NCBI GenBank assembly: GCA_050287105.1
Contig: JBNKBG010000018.1
Location: 1-37,237 of the forward strand
Length of the DNA stretch: 37,237 nt
Source: JAPHTQ01 sp050287105
GTDB taxonomy: Bacteria > Pseudomonadota > Gammaproteobacteria > Thiohalomonadales > Thiohalomonadaceae
Direction of reading: 5' to 3'
Of the stretch, positions 1-9,616 are shown piece after piece (the first letter of the stretch is position 1; every line of letters begins with the position of its first letter). Position numbers and translations under genes: made by a program. A model generated the notes under the pieces. That model made no database searches. It saw nothing but the letters and a program-made list of their open reading frames with translations, and had not been told where the DNA came from.

Positions 1-611
1 TCCTTTCCGGTGATGGTAGCACCCAGAGTCGTAATACGGGTCCACGCCTCGTCATCGTGCTCACCGGTTCCTGGCATCCGCTGCAACAGCATTCCAGCGG
101 CACGCTGCTCATCTGCGACCAGCCACATCCGGGTCGGCAACTGTTCGGAGCGTTCCAGGTAGTTATCAATCGCATCCGCCATCGAGTCACCACTCAATTC
201 GACAATCCCCTGATAACGTTTGCTACTACCCTGTCCCGGGTCGATGGTGATCACCAGGTTGGCGTTACCAAAACGGCTCTGCAGATCCCCCTGCGGCACT
301 TCACCGCTCCAGTTCGCCATACCGCGCACGTGATAGAGCGGACCGCTCTCTTCGTCATCATGTTGCGGGCTGCAATCGACCACCAGCAGATTGATCGGCC
401 CATCACCGCGCACCTGCAGGGTGATCGAACCTTTGAGTTTCAGGGTCGCTGCCAGTAATACACCGGCCACATAAAGCTGACCCAGCGGTTCGCGCACCGC
501 CACAGGATAGTCGTGACGCTCCAACACAGCACGCCAGGCGGCACCCAGTTGCACCACCTCGCCACGCAGCGCAGCATCTTCGAACAGGAAACGTTGCAGG
601 GTATCGGACAT
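1..611 (-). CDS. hslO: Hsp33 redox-regulated chaperone, C-terminus cut by window edge
   Basis: Reading leftward from an ATG at 611 gives about 203 residues beginning MSDTLQRFLFEDAALRGEVV, with the family signatures YVAGVLLAATLKLKGSITLQ, RGDGPINLLVVDCS and the RMPGTGE-type linker region. These match the N-terminal domain of Hsp33, a cytosolic holdase chaperone that is switched on when its zinc-binding cysteines are oxidised. The C-terminal CxC/CxxC zinc module should lie beyond position 1 and cannot be checked here. The start sits only about 11 nt from the end of an inverted-repeat element, and its Shine-Dalgarno-like bases (GGTGAG) belong partly to that repeat. The gene follows gatB on the same strand. 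Identification is firm; operon membership with gatCAB is inferred. Confidence 0.93.
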   Translation of the reverse strand, partial: MSDTLQRFLFEDAALRGEVVQLGAAWRAVLERHDYPVAVREPLGQLYVAGVLLAATLKLKGSITLQVRGDGPINLLVVDCSPQHDDEESGPLYHVRGMANWSGEVPQGDLQSRFGNANLVITIDPGQGSSKRYQGIVELSGDSMADAIDNYLERSEQLPTRMWLVADEQRAAGMLLQRMPGTGEHDDEAWTRITTLGATITGK

Positions 612-621
612 AAAATCATCT

Positions 622-750
622 CACCGCAAAGACGCAGAGAACGCAAAGTTTTCTAACACGACAGTCACCATATCGGTATTCAACTAATATGCGCGCTTTC
701 TGCACAAAGTTAGAAAGGGGTTTCTTTGCGCCCTTTGCGTCTTTGCGGTA
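622..750. repeat. MITE-like long inverted repeat between gatB and hslO
   Basis: Two arms at 623-648 and 724-749 are inverted copies of each other with about 3 mismatches in 26 (core ACCGCAAAGACGCA). A second inner pair, 650-657 and 709-716 (TTTCTAAC / GTTAGAAA), extends the stem, leaving a loop of about 51 nt. The right arm starts 8 nt after the gatB stop codon, so the folded RNA could end or buffer the gatCAB transcript. 'CGCAAAGACGC' palindromes of this kind are scattered in many bacterial genomes (recalled, not searched). No transposase is encoded. Confidence 0.8.
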
Positions 751-757
751 AATCTTT

Positions 758-2206
<1,449 letters not shown>

Positions 2207-2209
2207 CGC

Positions 2210-3661
2210 TTAAAAACCCTCCGGTGCTTGGCTGTGCCAGTCAGTTGCCAGCTGATATTGATGCGCGACGTTGAGCAGACGCGCCTCATCGAAGTAGTTG
2301 CCGATGATCTGCAAACCAACCGGACGCTTGCCGACAAAGCCACACGGCAATGACATGCCGGGGAGACCCGCCAGGTTGACCGCGATGGTGTAGATGTCGG
2401 CCAGATACATCGCAACCGGATCGTCGCTCTTTTCACCCAGGTCGAATGCAGGCGTCGGCGATGTCGGTCCCATGATCACGTCGACCAGCTCAAACGCCTT
2501 TTTGAAATCGTCGGAGATCAGGTGGCGCAACTGCTGCGCTTTCAAATAGTAGGCATCGTAATAACCGGAGGAGAGTGCGTAGGTGCCGACCATAATGCGG
2601 CGCTTCACCTCGGGACCGAAACCTTCACCGCGGGAGCGCTTGTAGAGATCTTCCAGATCCTTCGGATTGTCGCAGCGATGACCGAAGCGTACCCCGTCCA
2701 TGCGCGACAGGTTGGAGGAACACTCCGCCGGGGCGACGACATAATAGGTCGGCACCGCCAGGTTGGTGTTGGGCAGGGAGATCTCCACCACCTCGGCACC
2801 GAGCTTTCTGTATTCGGCGATGGCTGTTTCGATTGCTTTGGCCACTTCCGCATCGAGACCCTCACCGAAGTACTCTTTCGGCAGTCCGATCTTCAAACCC
2901 TTCAGATCATTATTCAGTCCGGCGCTATAGTCGGGTACTTCGCGATCGACACAGGTGGAATCACGCTGGTCGAAACCGGCCATGGCGGCCAGCATCAGGG
3001 CGCAGTCTTCGGCACTACGCGCCATCGGGCCCGCCTGATCCAGCGAGGAGGCGAAGGCGATCATGCCGTAACGGGAGACACGACCGTAGGTCGGTTTCAG
3101 TCCGGTAATGCCGCAGAGTGCCGCCGGTTGGCGGATGGAGCCGCCGGTGTCGGTGCCGGTGGCACCGGGGGCAAGCCGTGCCGCCACCGCCGCCGCGGAA
3201 CCACCGGAGGAACCGCCGGGAACCGCTGCACTATCCCAGGGATTCTTCACCGGGCCGTAGAAGCTGGTCTCGTTGGAAGAGCCCATGGCGAACTCATCCA
3301 TGTTGGTCTTGCCCAGCATCACCGCGCCGGCCTCTTTGAAACGACTGATCACGGTGGCGTCATAGGGCGCAATAAATGGATCGAGCATCTTCGAGGCGCA
3401 GGAGGTACGAACCCCATCGGTACAGAAGATATCCTTGTGAGCGAGAGGGATACCGGTCAACGGCCCGGCCGTACCCGCGGCGATGCGCTGGTCAGCCATC
3501 TTCGCCTGTGACAGGGCGATCTCGTCGGTTACCGTGATAAAACTGTTGAGCTGTGGATTGTAGCTCTCGATCCGGGCAAGCAGGCTCCGGGTCAGCTCCT
3601 CACTGGAAAACGCACCGCTTTTCAATCCGGCGGCCAGTTCGGCAATGGTCTTGTTATGCAT
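2210..3661 (-). CDS. gatA: Glutamyl-tRNA(Gln) amidotransferase subunit A (amidase)
   Basis: 483 residues, normal length. The amidase-signature catalytic triad is visible: Lys76 in GIPLAHKD, Ser151 in PGGSSGGSAAA and Ser175 in GTDTGGSIRQPA, with the spacing (75 and 24 residues) of characterised GatA proteins. GatA hydrolyses glutamine and channels ammonia to GatB for tRNA-dependent Gln/Asn synthesis in the cytosol. It starts 31 nt after gatC and ends 3 nt before gatB, so the three form one operon. Presence of gatCAB implies that at least one of Gln-tRNA or Asn-tRNA is made by the indirect route in this organism (established for the family). Nothing looks degraded. Confidence 0.97.
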   Translation of the reverse strand: MHNKTIAELAAGLKSGAFSSEELTRSLLARIESYNPQLNSFITVTDEIALSQAKMADQRIAAGTAGPLTGIPLAHKDIFCTDGVRTSCASKMLDPFIAPYDATVISRFKEAGAVMLGKTNMDEFAMGSSNETSFYGPVKNPWDSAAVPGGSSGGSAAAVAARLAPGATGTDTGGSIRQPAALCGITGLKPTYGRVSRYGMIAFASSLDQAGPMARSAEDCALMLAAMAGFDQRDSTCVDREVPDYSAGLNNDLKGLKIGLPKEYFGEGLDAEVAKAIETAIAEYRKLGAEVVEISLPNTNLAVPTYYVVAPAECSSNLSRMDGVRFGHRCDNPKDLEDLYKRSRGEGFGPEVKRRIMVGTYALSSGYYDAYYLKAQQLRHLISDDFKKAFELVDVIMGPTSPTPAFDLGEKSDDPVAMYLADIYTIAVNLAGLPGMSLPCGFVGKRPVGLQIIGNYFDEARLLNVAHQYQLATDWHSQAPEGF

Positions 3662-3692
3662 GGTGTTTACCTGAATTCGATCGGGGATGCGG

Positions 3693-3980
3693 TTATTCGA
3701 TGACCTTGGGTACCAGGAACAGGCCGTTCTCTACCAATGGGGCGTGTGCCTGCAGGTGCTCGCGACGATTCTCTTCGCTGACCACATCGTCACGTAGCCG
3801 CTGCGCCATCTCCAGTGGATGGGCCATAGGGGTGACACCAGTGGTATCCACCACGTTCATCTGCTCCATCAGGGAGAGAATATTGGAGAGATTTTCGGCA
3901 TAAAGCGGGATGTCCGCCTCGCTGATCTCGAGACGCGCCAGGTGCGCAATGCTCTCCACATCGCTTTTATCGAGTGCCAT
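3693..3980 (-). CDS. gatC: Glutamyl-tRNA(Gln) amidotransferase subunit C
   Basis: 95 residues, the usual GatC size. It begins MALDKSDVESIAHLARLEIS and has the typical VDTTGVTPMAHPLE and LRDDVV stretches. GatC is the small stabilising belt of the GatCAB complex and has no catalytic residues of its own. It is the first gene of the operon, transcribed away from mreB across a 142-nt divergent region. The start is supported by a GGAG element 8 nt upstream of the ATG. A stronger AAGGAG further upstream leads only to ATG-TGA-TAA (see findings). Confidence 0.95.
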   Translation of the reverse strand: MALDKSDVESIAHLARLEISEADIPLYAENLSNILSLMEQMNVVDTTGVTPMAHPLEMAQRLRDDVVSEENRREHLQAHAPLVENGLFLVPKVIE

Positions 3981-4122
3981 TTGGGATGCTCCAGATTCGG
4001 GGTATTGCGTGAAAAGAGGAACTTATCACATATATCTCCTTGCCCAAAGACCCGCCGGATTGCTAAATTAGTGCGATCTTCAATGGTGTAACAAACCTCA
4101 CAACAGAAAAGCGACGGCAATT

Positions 4123-5181
4123 ATGGGAATCCTGGGACGTTTTAAAGGCATGTTTTCGTACGATATCTCTATCGATCTCGGTACGGCGAACACGCTGGTT
4201 TATGTACGCGGTGAGGGAATCGTGCTTAACGAACCCTCGGTAGTAGCCATCCGCCAGGAAGCCGGTCCCAACAGCCCCAAGCGGATCGCTGCGGTCGGTG
4301 CCGAGGCCAAGGCGATGCTGGGGCGCACCCCGGGCAACATCATTGCCATTCGCCCGATGAAGGATGGTGTCATTGCCGACTTCACCGTCACCGAAAAAAT
4401 GTTGCAGCATTTCATTCGCAAAGTGCATGAGGATAAGGCCAAGATCCTCAAACCCAGCCCCCGTGTCCTGATCTGCGTCCCCTGCGGCGCGACCCAGGTA
4501 GAACGCCGGGCGATCAAGGAGTCCGCCGCAGGCGCCGGTGCCCGTGAGGTCTACCTGATTGAAGAACCGATGGCGGCAGCGGTCGGGGCAGGCATGCCGA
4601 TCTCCGAAGCGAGCGGCTCCATGGTGCTGGACATCGGTGGTGGCACCACCGAGATCGCCGTACTCTCCCTCAACGGTATCGTCTACTCCAACTCCGTACG
4701 CATCGGCGGCGACCGCTTCGATGAGGCGATCATCAGCTACGTGCGCCGCAACTACGGCACCCTGATCGGCGAATCCACCGCTGAACGAATCAAACACGAA
4801 ATCGGTACTGCCTACCCCAGTGCCGAGGTGCGTGAGGCCGAAGTGCGTGGCCGCAACCTGGCGGAAGGTATTCCGCGCAGCTTCACCCTCAACTCCAACG
4901 AAATTCTTGAGGCGTTACAGGAACCGCTCGCGGGGATCGTCAGCGCCGTCAAAACCGCCCTGGAGCAGACCCCACCTGAACTGGGTGCCGACATCGCCGA
5001 GCGCGGCATGGTCCTGACCGGTGGCGGTGCACTGTTGCACGACCTGGATCGTCTGCTGATGGAAGAGACCGGTCTGCCGGTGATTATCGCCGAGGACCCG
5101 CTGACCTGCGTTGCCCGCGGTGGCGGTCGTGCTCTGGAACTGATGGATGAGCACGGCGGCGACATTTTCGCGCTGGAATAA
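4123..5181 (+). CDS. mreB: Rod shape-determining actin homologue MreB
   Basis: 352 residues, slightly longer than the typical ~347. The actin-fold phosphate-binding loops are present: DLGTANTLVYVRG near residue 17 and DIGGGTTEIAVLS in the middle. The conserved MKDGVIADF and GGGALL motifs are also present. MreB forms membrane-attached filaments on the cytosolic side and guides the elongation machinery (MreCD, RodA, PBP2). It is the first gene of the plus-strand wall cluster, and its promoter should lie in the 142-nt region shared with gatC; I could not assign a convincing -35/-10 pair. The C-terminal tail (MDEHGGDIFALE) looks slightly extended. Two hairpins separate it from mreC, consistent with MreB being made in excess. 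Confidence 0.97.
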   Translation: MGILGRFKGMFSYDISIDLGTANTLVYVRGEGIVLNEPSVVAIRQEAGPNSPKRIAAVGAEAKAMLGRTPGNIIAIRPMKDGVIADFTVTEKMLQHFIRKVHEDKAKILKPSPRVLICVPCGATQVERRAIKESAAGAGAREVYLIEEPMAAAVGAGMPISEASGSMVLDIGGGTTEIAVLSLNGIVYSNSVRIGGDRFDEAIISYVRRNYGTLIGESTAERIKHEIGTAYPSAEVREAEVRGRNLAEGIPRSFTLNSNEILEALQEPLAGIVSAVKTALEQTPPELGADIAERGMVLTGGGALLHDLDRLLMEETGLPVIIAEDPLTCVARGGGRALELMDEHGGDIFALE

Positions 5182-5220
5182 CCCGCTGTCAGGAGCGCAC
5201 TGTTGCTCCCAGGCATAAGT

Positions 5221-5266
5221 TACCTCCAGTCAGACCCGCACACTGATGCGCGGATGACCGGAGGTA
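5221..5266 (+). promoter_or_regulatory. Imperfect 20-bp hairpin between mreB and mreC
   Basis: Arms 5221-5240 and 5247-5266 pair at 16 of 20 positions around a 6-nt loop. The outer seven pairs are perfect (TACCTCC / GGAGGTA). The 3' arm contains a perfect Shine-Dalgarno sequence GGAGGT that would be hidden in the stem, but no ATG/GTG/TTG follows it at normal distance. A smaller stem, GGAGC/GCTCC at 5192-5209, precedes it directly after the mreB stop. Neither is followed by a T-run, so these look like RNA stability, processing or partial-termination elements rather than classic terminators. Function is inferred. Confidence 0.55.
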
Positions 5267-5305
5267 GCCAATAACAATCCATTCATCCGCCCCAGGGGGT
5301 GCACC

Positions 5306-6145
5306 ATCAAACTGCTGTTTGCTCGTGGTCCGTCGATCGGTGTGCGTGTCAGCGTTCTGATGTTCGCTTCCATCGCACTGATGACACTGGATCACCGCCA
5401 GCATGCGCTGGAGGGTATACGCTCTGGTATCTCGGTGGTGCTCTATCCGATCCAGTATCTGGTCAACATGCCCTTCTCCTTCACCGATTGGGCCGACGAA
5501 ACCTTTACCAACCACGAAACACTCCTCGAACAGAACAGAGAGCTACGCGCCAAGCAGTTAAAGCTGGAGTTCCAGCTACAGAAACTGGAGGCGCTGGAAA
5601 CGGAAAACACACGTCTGCGTGCACTGCTGCAATCCTCTGATCGGCGCTGGGAACGGGTGCTGATCGCCGAGTTGCTCTCCCTCGACTTCGACCCGTTCCG
5701 TCGCCAGATTCTGATCAACAAGGGCAGCAGCGACGGAGTCTTCGAGGGACATCCGCTCCTTGATGCCAATGGCGTCATGGGGCAGGTGATCCACGTTTCG
5801 CCCTTTACCAGCAGTGCGATATTAATCACCGACCCAAGTCATGCCATTCCGGTACAGGTCAATCGCAATGGCCTGCGTTCTATCGCCCTGGGCACTGGCG
5901 AGAATGAACGTCTCGATATTCCCCACCTGCCCAACAATGCCGATATCCGCGAAGGCGACCTGCTGGTCACCTCCGGTCTGGGTCTGCGCTTTCCGCCGGG
6001 ATACCCGGTCGCCACCGTCACCTCGATCACTCGTGATCCCAGCCAGCCCTACGCCAGCATCAGCGCCACTCCACTGGCACACCTGGACCGTGCCAGAGAG
6101 GTATTGCTGGTATGGCCCGAAAAGAAAGGGGAGAGCGCGCCATGA
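5306..6145 (+). CDS. mreC: Rod shape-determining protein MreC (start codon uncertain, probable ATC)
   Basis: Bitopic inner-membrane protein whose periplasmic domain links MreB to PBP2/RodA. After a short N-terminal tail come a membrane helix (VLMFASIALMTLD), a coiled coil (LLEQNRELRAKQLKLEFQLQKL region) and the paired beta-barrel MreC domain (NKGSSDGVFEGHPLLDANGVMG; GDLLVTSGLG). The first ordinary in-frame start is GTG at 5342, but that drops the family's conserved basic tail. In-frame codons from 5306 encode IKLLFARGPSIGVRV, which resembles the KPLFxxGPSL start of other MreC proteins. AGGGGG lies 6 nt upstream of the ATC at 5306. The reading frame is closed at 5255-5257 (TGA), with no ATG, GTG or TTG between there and 5342. 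I therefore give 5306 as the likely start. A GTG at 5299 is out of frame by one base, so a one-base error or mutation is the alternative. The stop overlaps mreD by 4 nt. Confidence 0.9.
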   Translation: MKLLFARGPSIGVRVSVLMFASIALMTLDHRQHALEGIRSGISVVLYPIQYLVNMPFSFTDWADETFTNHETLLEQNRELRAKQLKLEFQLQKLEALETENTRLRALLQSSDRRWERVLIAELLSLDFDPFRRQILINKGSSDGVFEGHPLLDANGVMGQVIHVSPFTSSAILITDPSHAIPVQVNRNGLRSIALGTGENERLDIPHLPNNADIREGDLLVTSGLGLRFPPGYPVATVTSITRDPSQPYASISATPLAHLDRAREVLLVWPEKKGESAP

Positions 6146-6630
6146 GGATACCGATGCATAACGGCGGCGGTATCATCGCCCTGAGCTTCGTCGCCGCACT
6201 GATGCTGACTATGGTGCCGTTACCTGGCTGGGGCGAGTATTTGCGCCCGGAGTGGGTCACCATGGTGCTGATCTACTGGTGCATGGCGCTGCCGGATCGG
6301 GTCGGGATCGGTTATGCCTGGATCGCCGGACTGCTGCTTGATGTGGTGCACGGTGCCGTACTGGGCCAGTACGCGCTGGCGCTGGCATTGGTCGCCTTTA
6401 TCACCCAGCACCTGCACCAGCGTATGCGCATCTATCCCCTGGTGCAGCAGGCATTGATCGTGCTGATGCTGTTGTTGCTGCAGCAGTTACTGGTGATCTG
6501 GATAAACGGCTTTCTCGGCGAGCCGCCGCGCGGTCTGCAGCACTGGCTACCCGCATTTATCAGTATGCTGTTGTGGCCGTGGTTGTTCCTCATCCTGAGA
6601 GATATCCGCCGCACATTCCGGGTAAGTTAG
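6142..6630 (+). CDS. mreD: Rod shape-determining membrane protein MreD
   Basis: 162 residues, the same size as E. coli MreD, with about five hydrophobic helices and a basic C-terminus (LILRDIRRTFRVS). MreD is a polytopic inner-membrane partner of MreC in the elongation complex. I chose the ATG at 6142, which overlaps the mreC stop as ATGA, the normal coupling arrangement. An in-frame ATG 30 nt upstream would overlap mreC more and adds a charged, non-conserved extension. The sequence itself is only weakly conserved in this family, so length, topology and position carry the assignment. mrdA begins one base after its stop. Confidence 0.94.
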   Translation: MRIPMHNGGGIIALSFVAALMLTMVPLPGWGEYLRPEWVTMVLIYWCMALPDRVGIGYAWIAGLLLDVVHGAVLGQYALALALVAFITQHLHQRMRIYPLVQQALIVLMLLLLQQLLVIWINGFLGEPPRGLQHWLPAFISMLLWPWLFLILRDIRRTFRVS

Positions 6631-6631
6631 G

Positions 6632-8512
6632 GTGAAGCGGGCACACACATACATCAAGGACCCCTACCGGGAGCGCCAGTTATTCCTCAACCGCGCCATT
6701 CTCGGCGCCTTTTTTTCCACCCTGTTGATACTCCTCCTGGTGGCACGGATGTTCTATCTCGAAGTGTTGCGTCACGAACACTTCACCACCCTCTCCACCA
6801 ACAACCGCGTGTCACTGCAGCCCATCCCGCCTACCCGTGGTCTGATCTATGACCGGCACGGTGTCCTGCTGGCGCAGAACCTGCCCACCTTCAGCCTGGA
6901 GATCGTGCAGGAACGGGTAGAGGATATGGAGGCGACCCTGCAGCACATCGCCGAATTAATCGAGGTCAGCGATGACGATCTGGAGCGCTTCCGCGAAGAG
7001 CTAAAAAGCAGCCGTCGCTTTGAAGCGGTACCGCTACGTTTCCGCCTCAGCGACGAAGAGGTGGCGCTGATCGCGGTGAATAACCACCGCCTGCCCGGAG
7101 TCGAGATCAACTCTACCCTCACCCGCCATTACCCCCTGGGTAACCTGACCGCCCATTCGGTGGGCTATGTCAGCCGCATCAATGAGGAGGAGTTGAGAAA
7201 ACTCGATCCCACCAACTACGCCGCCACCAACTACATCGGCAAGACCGGTGTGGAAAAGAGCTATGAGGCGCTGCTGCACGGCAATGTCGGTTTTCAACAG
7301 GTGGAGACCAATGCGCGGGGGCGGGTACTTCGGGTGCTGGAATACACCCCGCCGATGCCGGGGCAGAACCTCACTCTCAACCTCGACGTCGAACTGCAAC
7401 GCGCCACCGAGAGGGCCTTCGGTGAAGAACGCGGCGCACTGGTAGCCATCGAACCCGGTACCGGTGCCGTGCTCAGTCTGGTCAGCGTCCCCAGTTACGA
7501 CCCCAACCTGTTCGTTAACGGCATCCCCCTGGCCGCCTATAAGTTACTCAGCACCTCTCATGATCAACCGCTGTTCAACCGCGCCCTGCGCGGCCAGTAC
7601 CCTCCCGGCTCCACCACCAAACCCTTTATCGGCCTGGCCGGACTGGAGTTGGGTACCGTGACCACGCTGGATACGGTCGACTGCACCGGCTACTACCTGC
7701 TGAAGAACGACGAGCGCCACTACCGTGACTGGAAAAAAGAGGGCCACGGAGTGATCGGCCTGACCCGCGCCATTGTCGAATCGTGTGACGTCTACTTCTA
7801 CGACCTGGCGCTTAACCTGGGTATCGACAATATCTCCAGCTACCTGGCCAACTTTGGTCTTGGGGTAAAAAGCCGCATCGACATCGGTGGCGAAGCTGAC
7901 GGTCTGCTCCCGTCCAGAGAGTGGAAGCGCAGGGTACGCCGCGAACCCTGGTTCCCGGGCGAAACCCTGATCACTGGTATCGGCCAGGGCTTCTTCCTCG
8001 CCACCCCGCTACAACTGGCCAACGCCACCGCCACCCTCGCCTCGCGGGGTAAACTGATGAAACCGACGGTAGTGCATGCGATCGAGAACCCGACCAGTCA
8101 CGAAATCAATCAGATGCCAACCACCCTGTTTAACGAGGTGCCGATCAACGATGCCGGCAACTGGTGGCGCATCGAACGCGCCATGGCCAAGGTCGTGCAC
8201 AGCCCCACCGGCACCGCACGACGTATTAGCCACGGCATCGATTTCGAGATTGCAGGTAAAACCGGTACCTCACAGGTCTTCGGTATCAAGCAGGATGAAG
8301 AGTATGTCGCTGAAGATATCGATAAGCGCCTGCGCGACCACGCCCTGTTTATCTCTTTTGCCCCGGTCGCCGAGCCAAAAATCGCTATCGCCGTGATCGT
8401 GGAAAACGGTGGTAGTGGCGGCGCGGTGGCCGCCCCCATCGCACGTAAGGTGATCGACAGCTACATGTCGTCACTCAATAACGCGGGAGAGAACAGCCAT
8501 GTTGCTCAGTGA
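6632..8512 (+). CDS. mrdA: Penicillin-binding protein 2, elongasome transpeptidase
   Basis: 626 residues with a GTG start one base after mreD. It has an N-terminal cytoplasmic tail, one membrane anchor (about residues 22-45), the class B PBP dimerisation domain starting at PTRGLIYDRHG, and the transpeptidase domain. Active-site motifs are Ser327-T-T-K in YPPGSTTKPF, Ser384-C-D (the SxD variant found in PBP2 proteins, where E. coli has SAD) and Lys543-T-G in AGKTGTSQVFG. The RDWKKEGHG and GIGQGFFLATPLQ blocks are also PBP2-specific. It cross-links lateral-wall peptidoglycan made by RodA in the periplasm and is the target of mecillinam in relatives. The 3' end overlaps rodA by 14 nt. Confidence 0.97.
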   Translation: MKRAHTYIKDPYRERQLFLNRAILGAFFSTLLILLLVARMFYLEVLRHEHFTTLSTNNRVSLQPIPPTRGLIYDRHGVLLAQNLPTFSLEIVQERVEDMEATLQHIAELIEVSDDDLERFREELKSSRRFEAVPLRFRLSDEEVALIAVNNHRLPGVEINSTLTRHYPLGNLTAHSVGYVSRINEEELRKLDPTNYAATNYIGKTGVEKSYEALLHGNVGFQQVETNARGRVLRVLEYTPPMPGQNLTLNLDVELQRATERAFGEERGALVAIEPGTGAVLSLVSVPSYDPNLFVNGIPLAAYKLLSTSHDQPLFNRALRGQYPPGSTTKPFIGLAGLELGTVTTLDTVDCTGYYLLKNDERHYRDWKKEGHGVIGLTRAIVESCDVYFYDLALNLGIDNISSYLANFGLGVKSRIDIGGEADGLLPSREWKRRVRREPWFPGETLITGIGQGFFLATPLQLANATATLASRGKLMKPTVVHAIENPTSHEINQMPTTLFNEVPINDAGNWWRIERAMAKVVHSPTGTARRISHGIDFEIAGKTGTSQVFGIKQDEEYVAEDIDKRLRDHALFISFAPVAEPKIAIAVIVENGGSGGAVAAPIARKVIDSYMSSLNNAGENSHVAQ

Positions 8513-9611
8513 CGCCTCGGCCAGCCACAACAGCTTCCGCCGTTTTCACCTCGACCCACCGCTGCTCGCGGCACTGCTGCTGCTCGCCGGTATTGGTCTG
8601 GTGATCCTTTTCAGCGCTACCAGCCAGAACGAAACCCAGATGTGGCGACAGGTCACGCGTCTGTTCATCTCTTTTGGCGTGATGCTGATGCTGGCCCAGG
8701 TCTCACCCGACACCCTGAAACGCTGGACTCACTGGATCTTCGCCCTCGGCCTGATCATGTTGCTCGCAGTGCTGCTGCTCGGTGATGTTGGCAAGGGCGC
8801 GCAACGCTGGCTCGGTATCGGTTCCATCCGCTTTCAACCCTCCGAACTGATGAAACTGGCAGTACCGATGATGGTGGCCTGGTATTTCTCGGAGAAGAGC
8901 CTGCCGCCCCGCTTCCGCCAGATCATGCTGGCGATCACCATATTCATGGTCCCCACCCTGTTGATCGCCAAGCAGCCCGATCTGGGCACCGCGCTACTGA
9001 TCGCCTGCTCCGGCTTTTTTGTCCTGCTGTTTGCCGGGTTGAGCTGGCGTTTTATCAGCATCTCCTCAATTCTGGCGGTGCCGCTGGCGTGGGTACTCTG
9101 GCAGTTCGGCATGCATGACTATCAGCGCCGTCGCGTACTCACCTTCCTCAACCCGGAAAGCGATCCGCTCGGCGCCGGCTATCACATCATTCAGTCAAAG
9201 ATCGCCATCGGCTCCGGCGGCATCTACGGTAAGGGCTGGCTCAACGGTACCCAGTCGCATCTGGAGTTTCTGCCGGAACGCCACACCGATTTCATCTTCG
9301 CCGTTTTCAGTGAAGAGTTCGGCCTGATGGGTGCGCTGCTTCTGCTCTCCCTCTACCTGTTTATCGTGCTGCGCTGTCTGTTTATCGCCAGCCAGGCACA
9401 GGACACCTTCTCCCGCCTGCTTGCTGGCGGACTGACCATGACCTTCCTGGTTTATGTCTTCGTCAATATCGGTATGGTCAGTGGTCTGATGCCTGTGGTC
9501 GGCGTCCCGCTACCCCTGATCAGCTTTGGCGGCAGTTCCATGGTGACCTTGATGGCCTCTTTCGGTATCCTCATGTCCATCCATACACATCGAAAATTAT
9601 TAAAGAATTAA
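8499..9611 (+). CDS. rodA: SEDS-family peptidoglycan glycosyltransferase RodA
   Basis: 370 residues, ten predicted membrane helices by eye. The SEDS signatures QRWLGIGSIRFQPSELMKLA, AKQPDLGTALL, GSGGIYGKGW and LPERHTDFIFAVFSEEFG are present. Asp264 in RHTDFIF corresponds to the catalytic aspartate (Asp262) of E. coli RodA. It polymerises lipid II into glycan strands together with PBP2 encoded just upstream. The ATG lies inside the end of mrdA, so translation is coupled. mltB begins 5 nt after the stop. No anomalies seen. Confidence 0.97.
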   Translation: MLLSDASASHNSFRRFHLDPPLLAALLLLAGIGLVILFSATSQNETQMWRQVTRLFISFGVMLMLAQVSPDTLKRWTHWIFALGLIMLLAVLLLGDVGKGAQRWLGIGSIRFQPSELMKLAVPMMVAWYFSEKSLPPRFRQIMLAITIFMVPTLLIAKQPDLGTALLIACSGFFVLLFAGLSWRFISISSILAVPLAWVLWQFGMHDYQRRRVLTFLNPESDPLGAGYHIIQSKIAIGSGGIYGKGWLNGTQSHLEFLPERHTDFIFAVFSEEFGLMGALLLLSLYLFIVLRCLFIASQAQDTFSRLLAGGLTMTFLVYVFVNIGMVSGLMPVVGVPLPLISFGGSSMVTLMASFGILMSIHTHRKLLKN

Positions 9612-9616
9612 GCCCT

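Noticed and set aside
2522..3511. A 329-codon open frame antisense to gatA
   Set aside because: It is the complementary shadow of a firmly identified gene, with His/Gly/Arg-rich composition and no domain. The same holds for long antisense frames over gatB, the L,D-transpeptidase, gcvPA and gcvPB.
5299..5640. GTG-initiated frame overlapping the start of mreC
   Set aside because: The encoded peptide is not MreC-like and runs out of frame through the conserved mreC coding region. It matters only as a sign that a one-base shift could exist near the mreC start.
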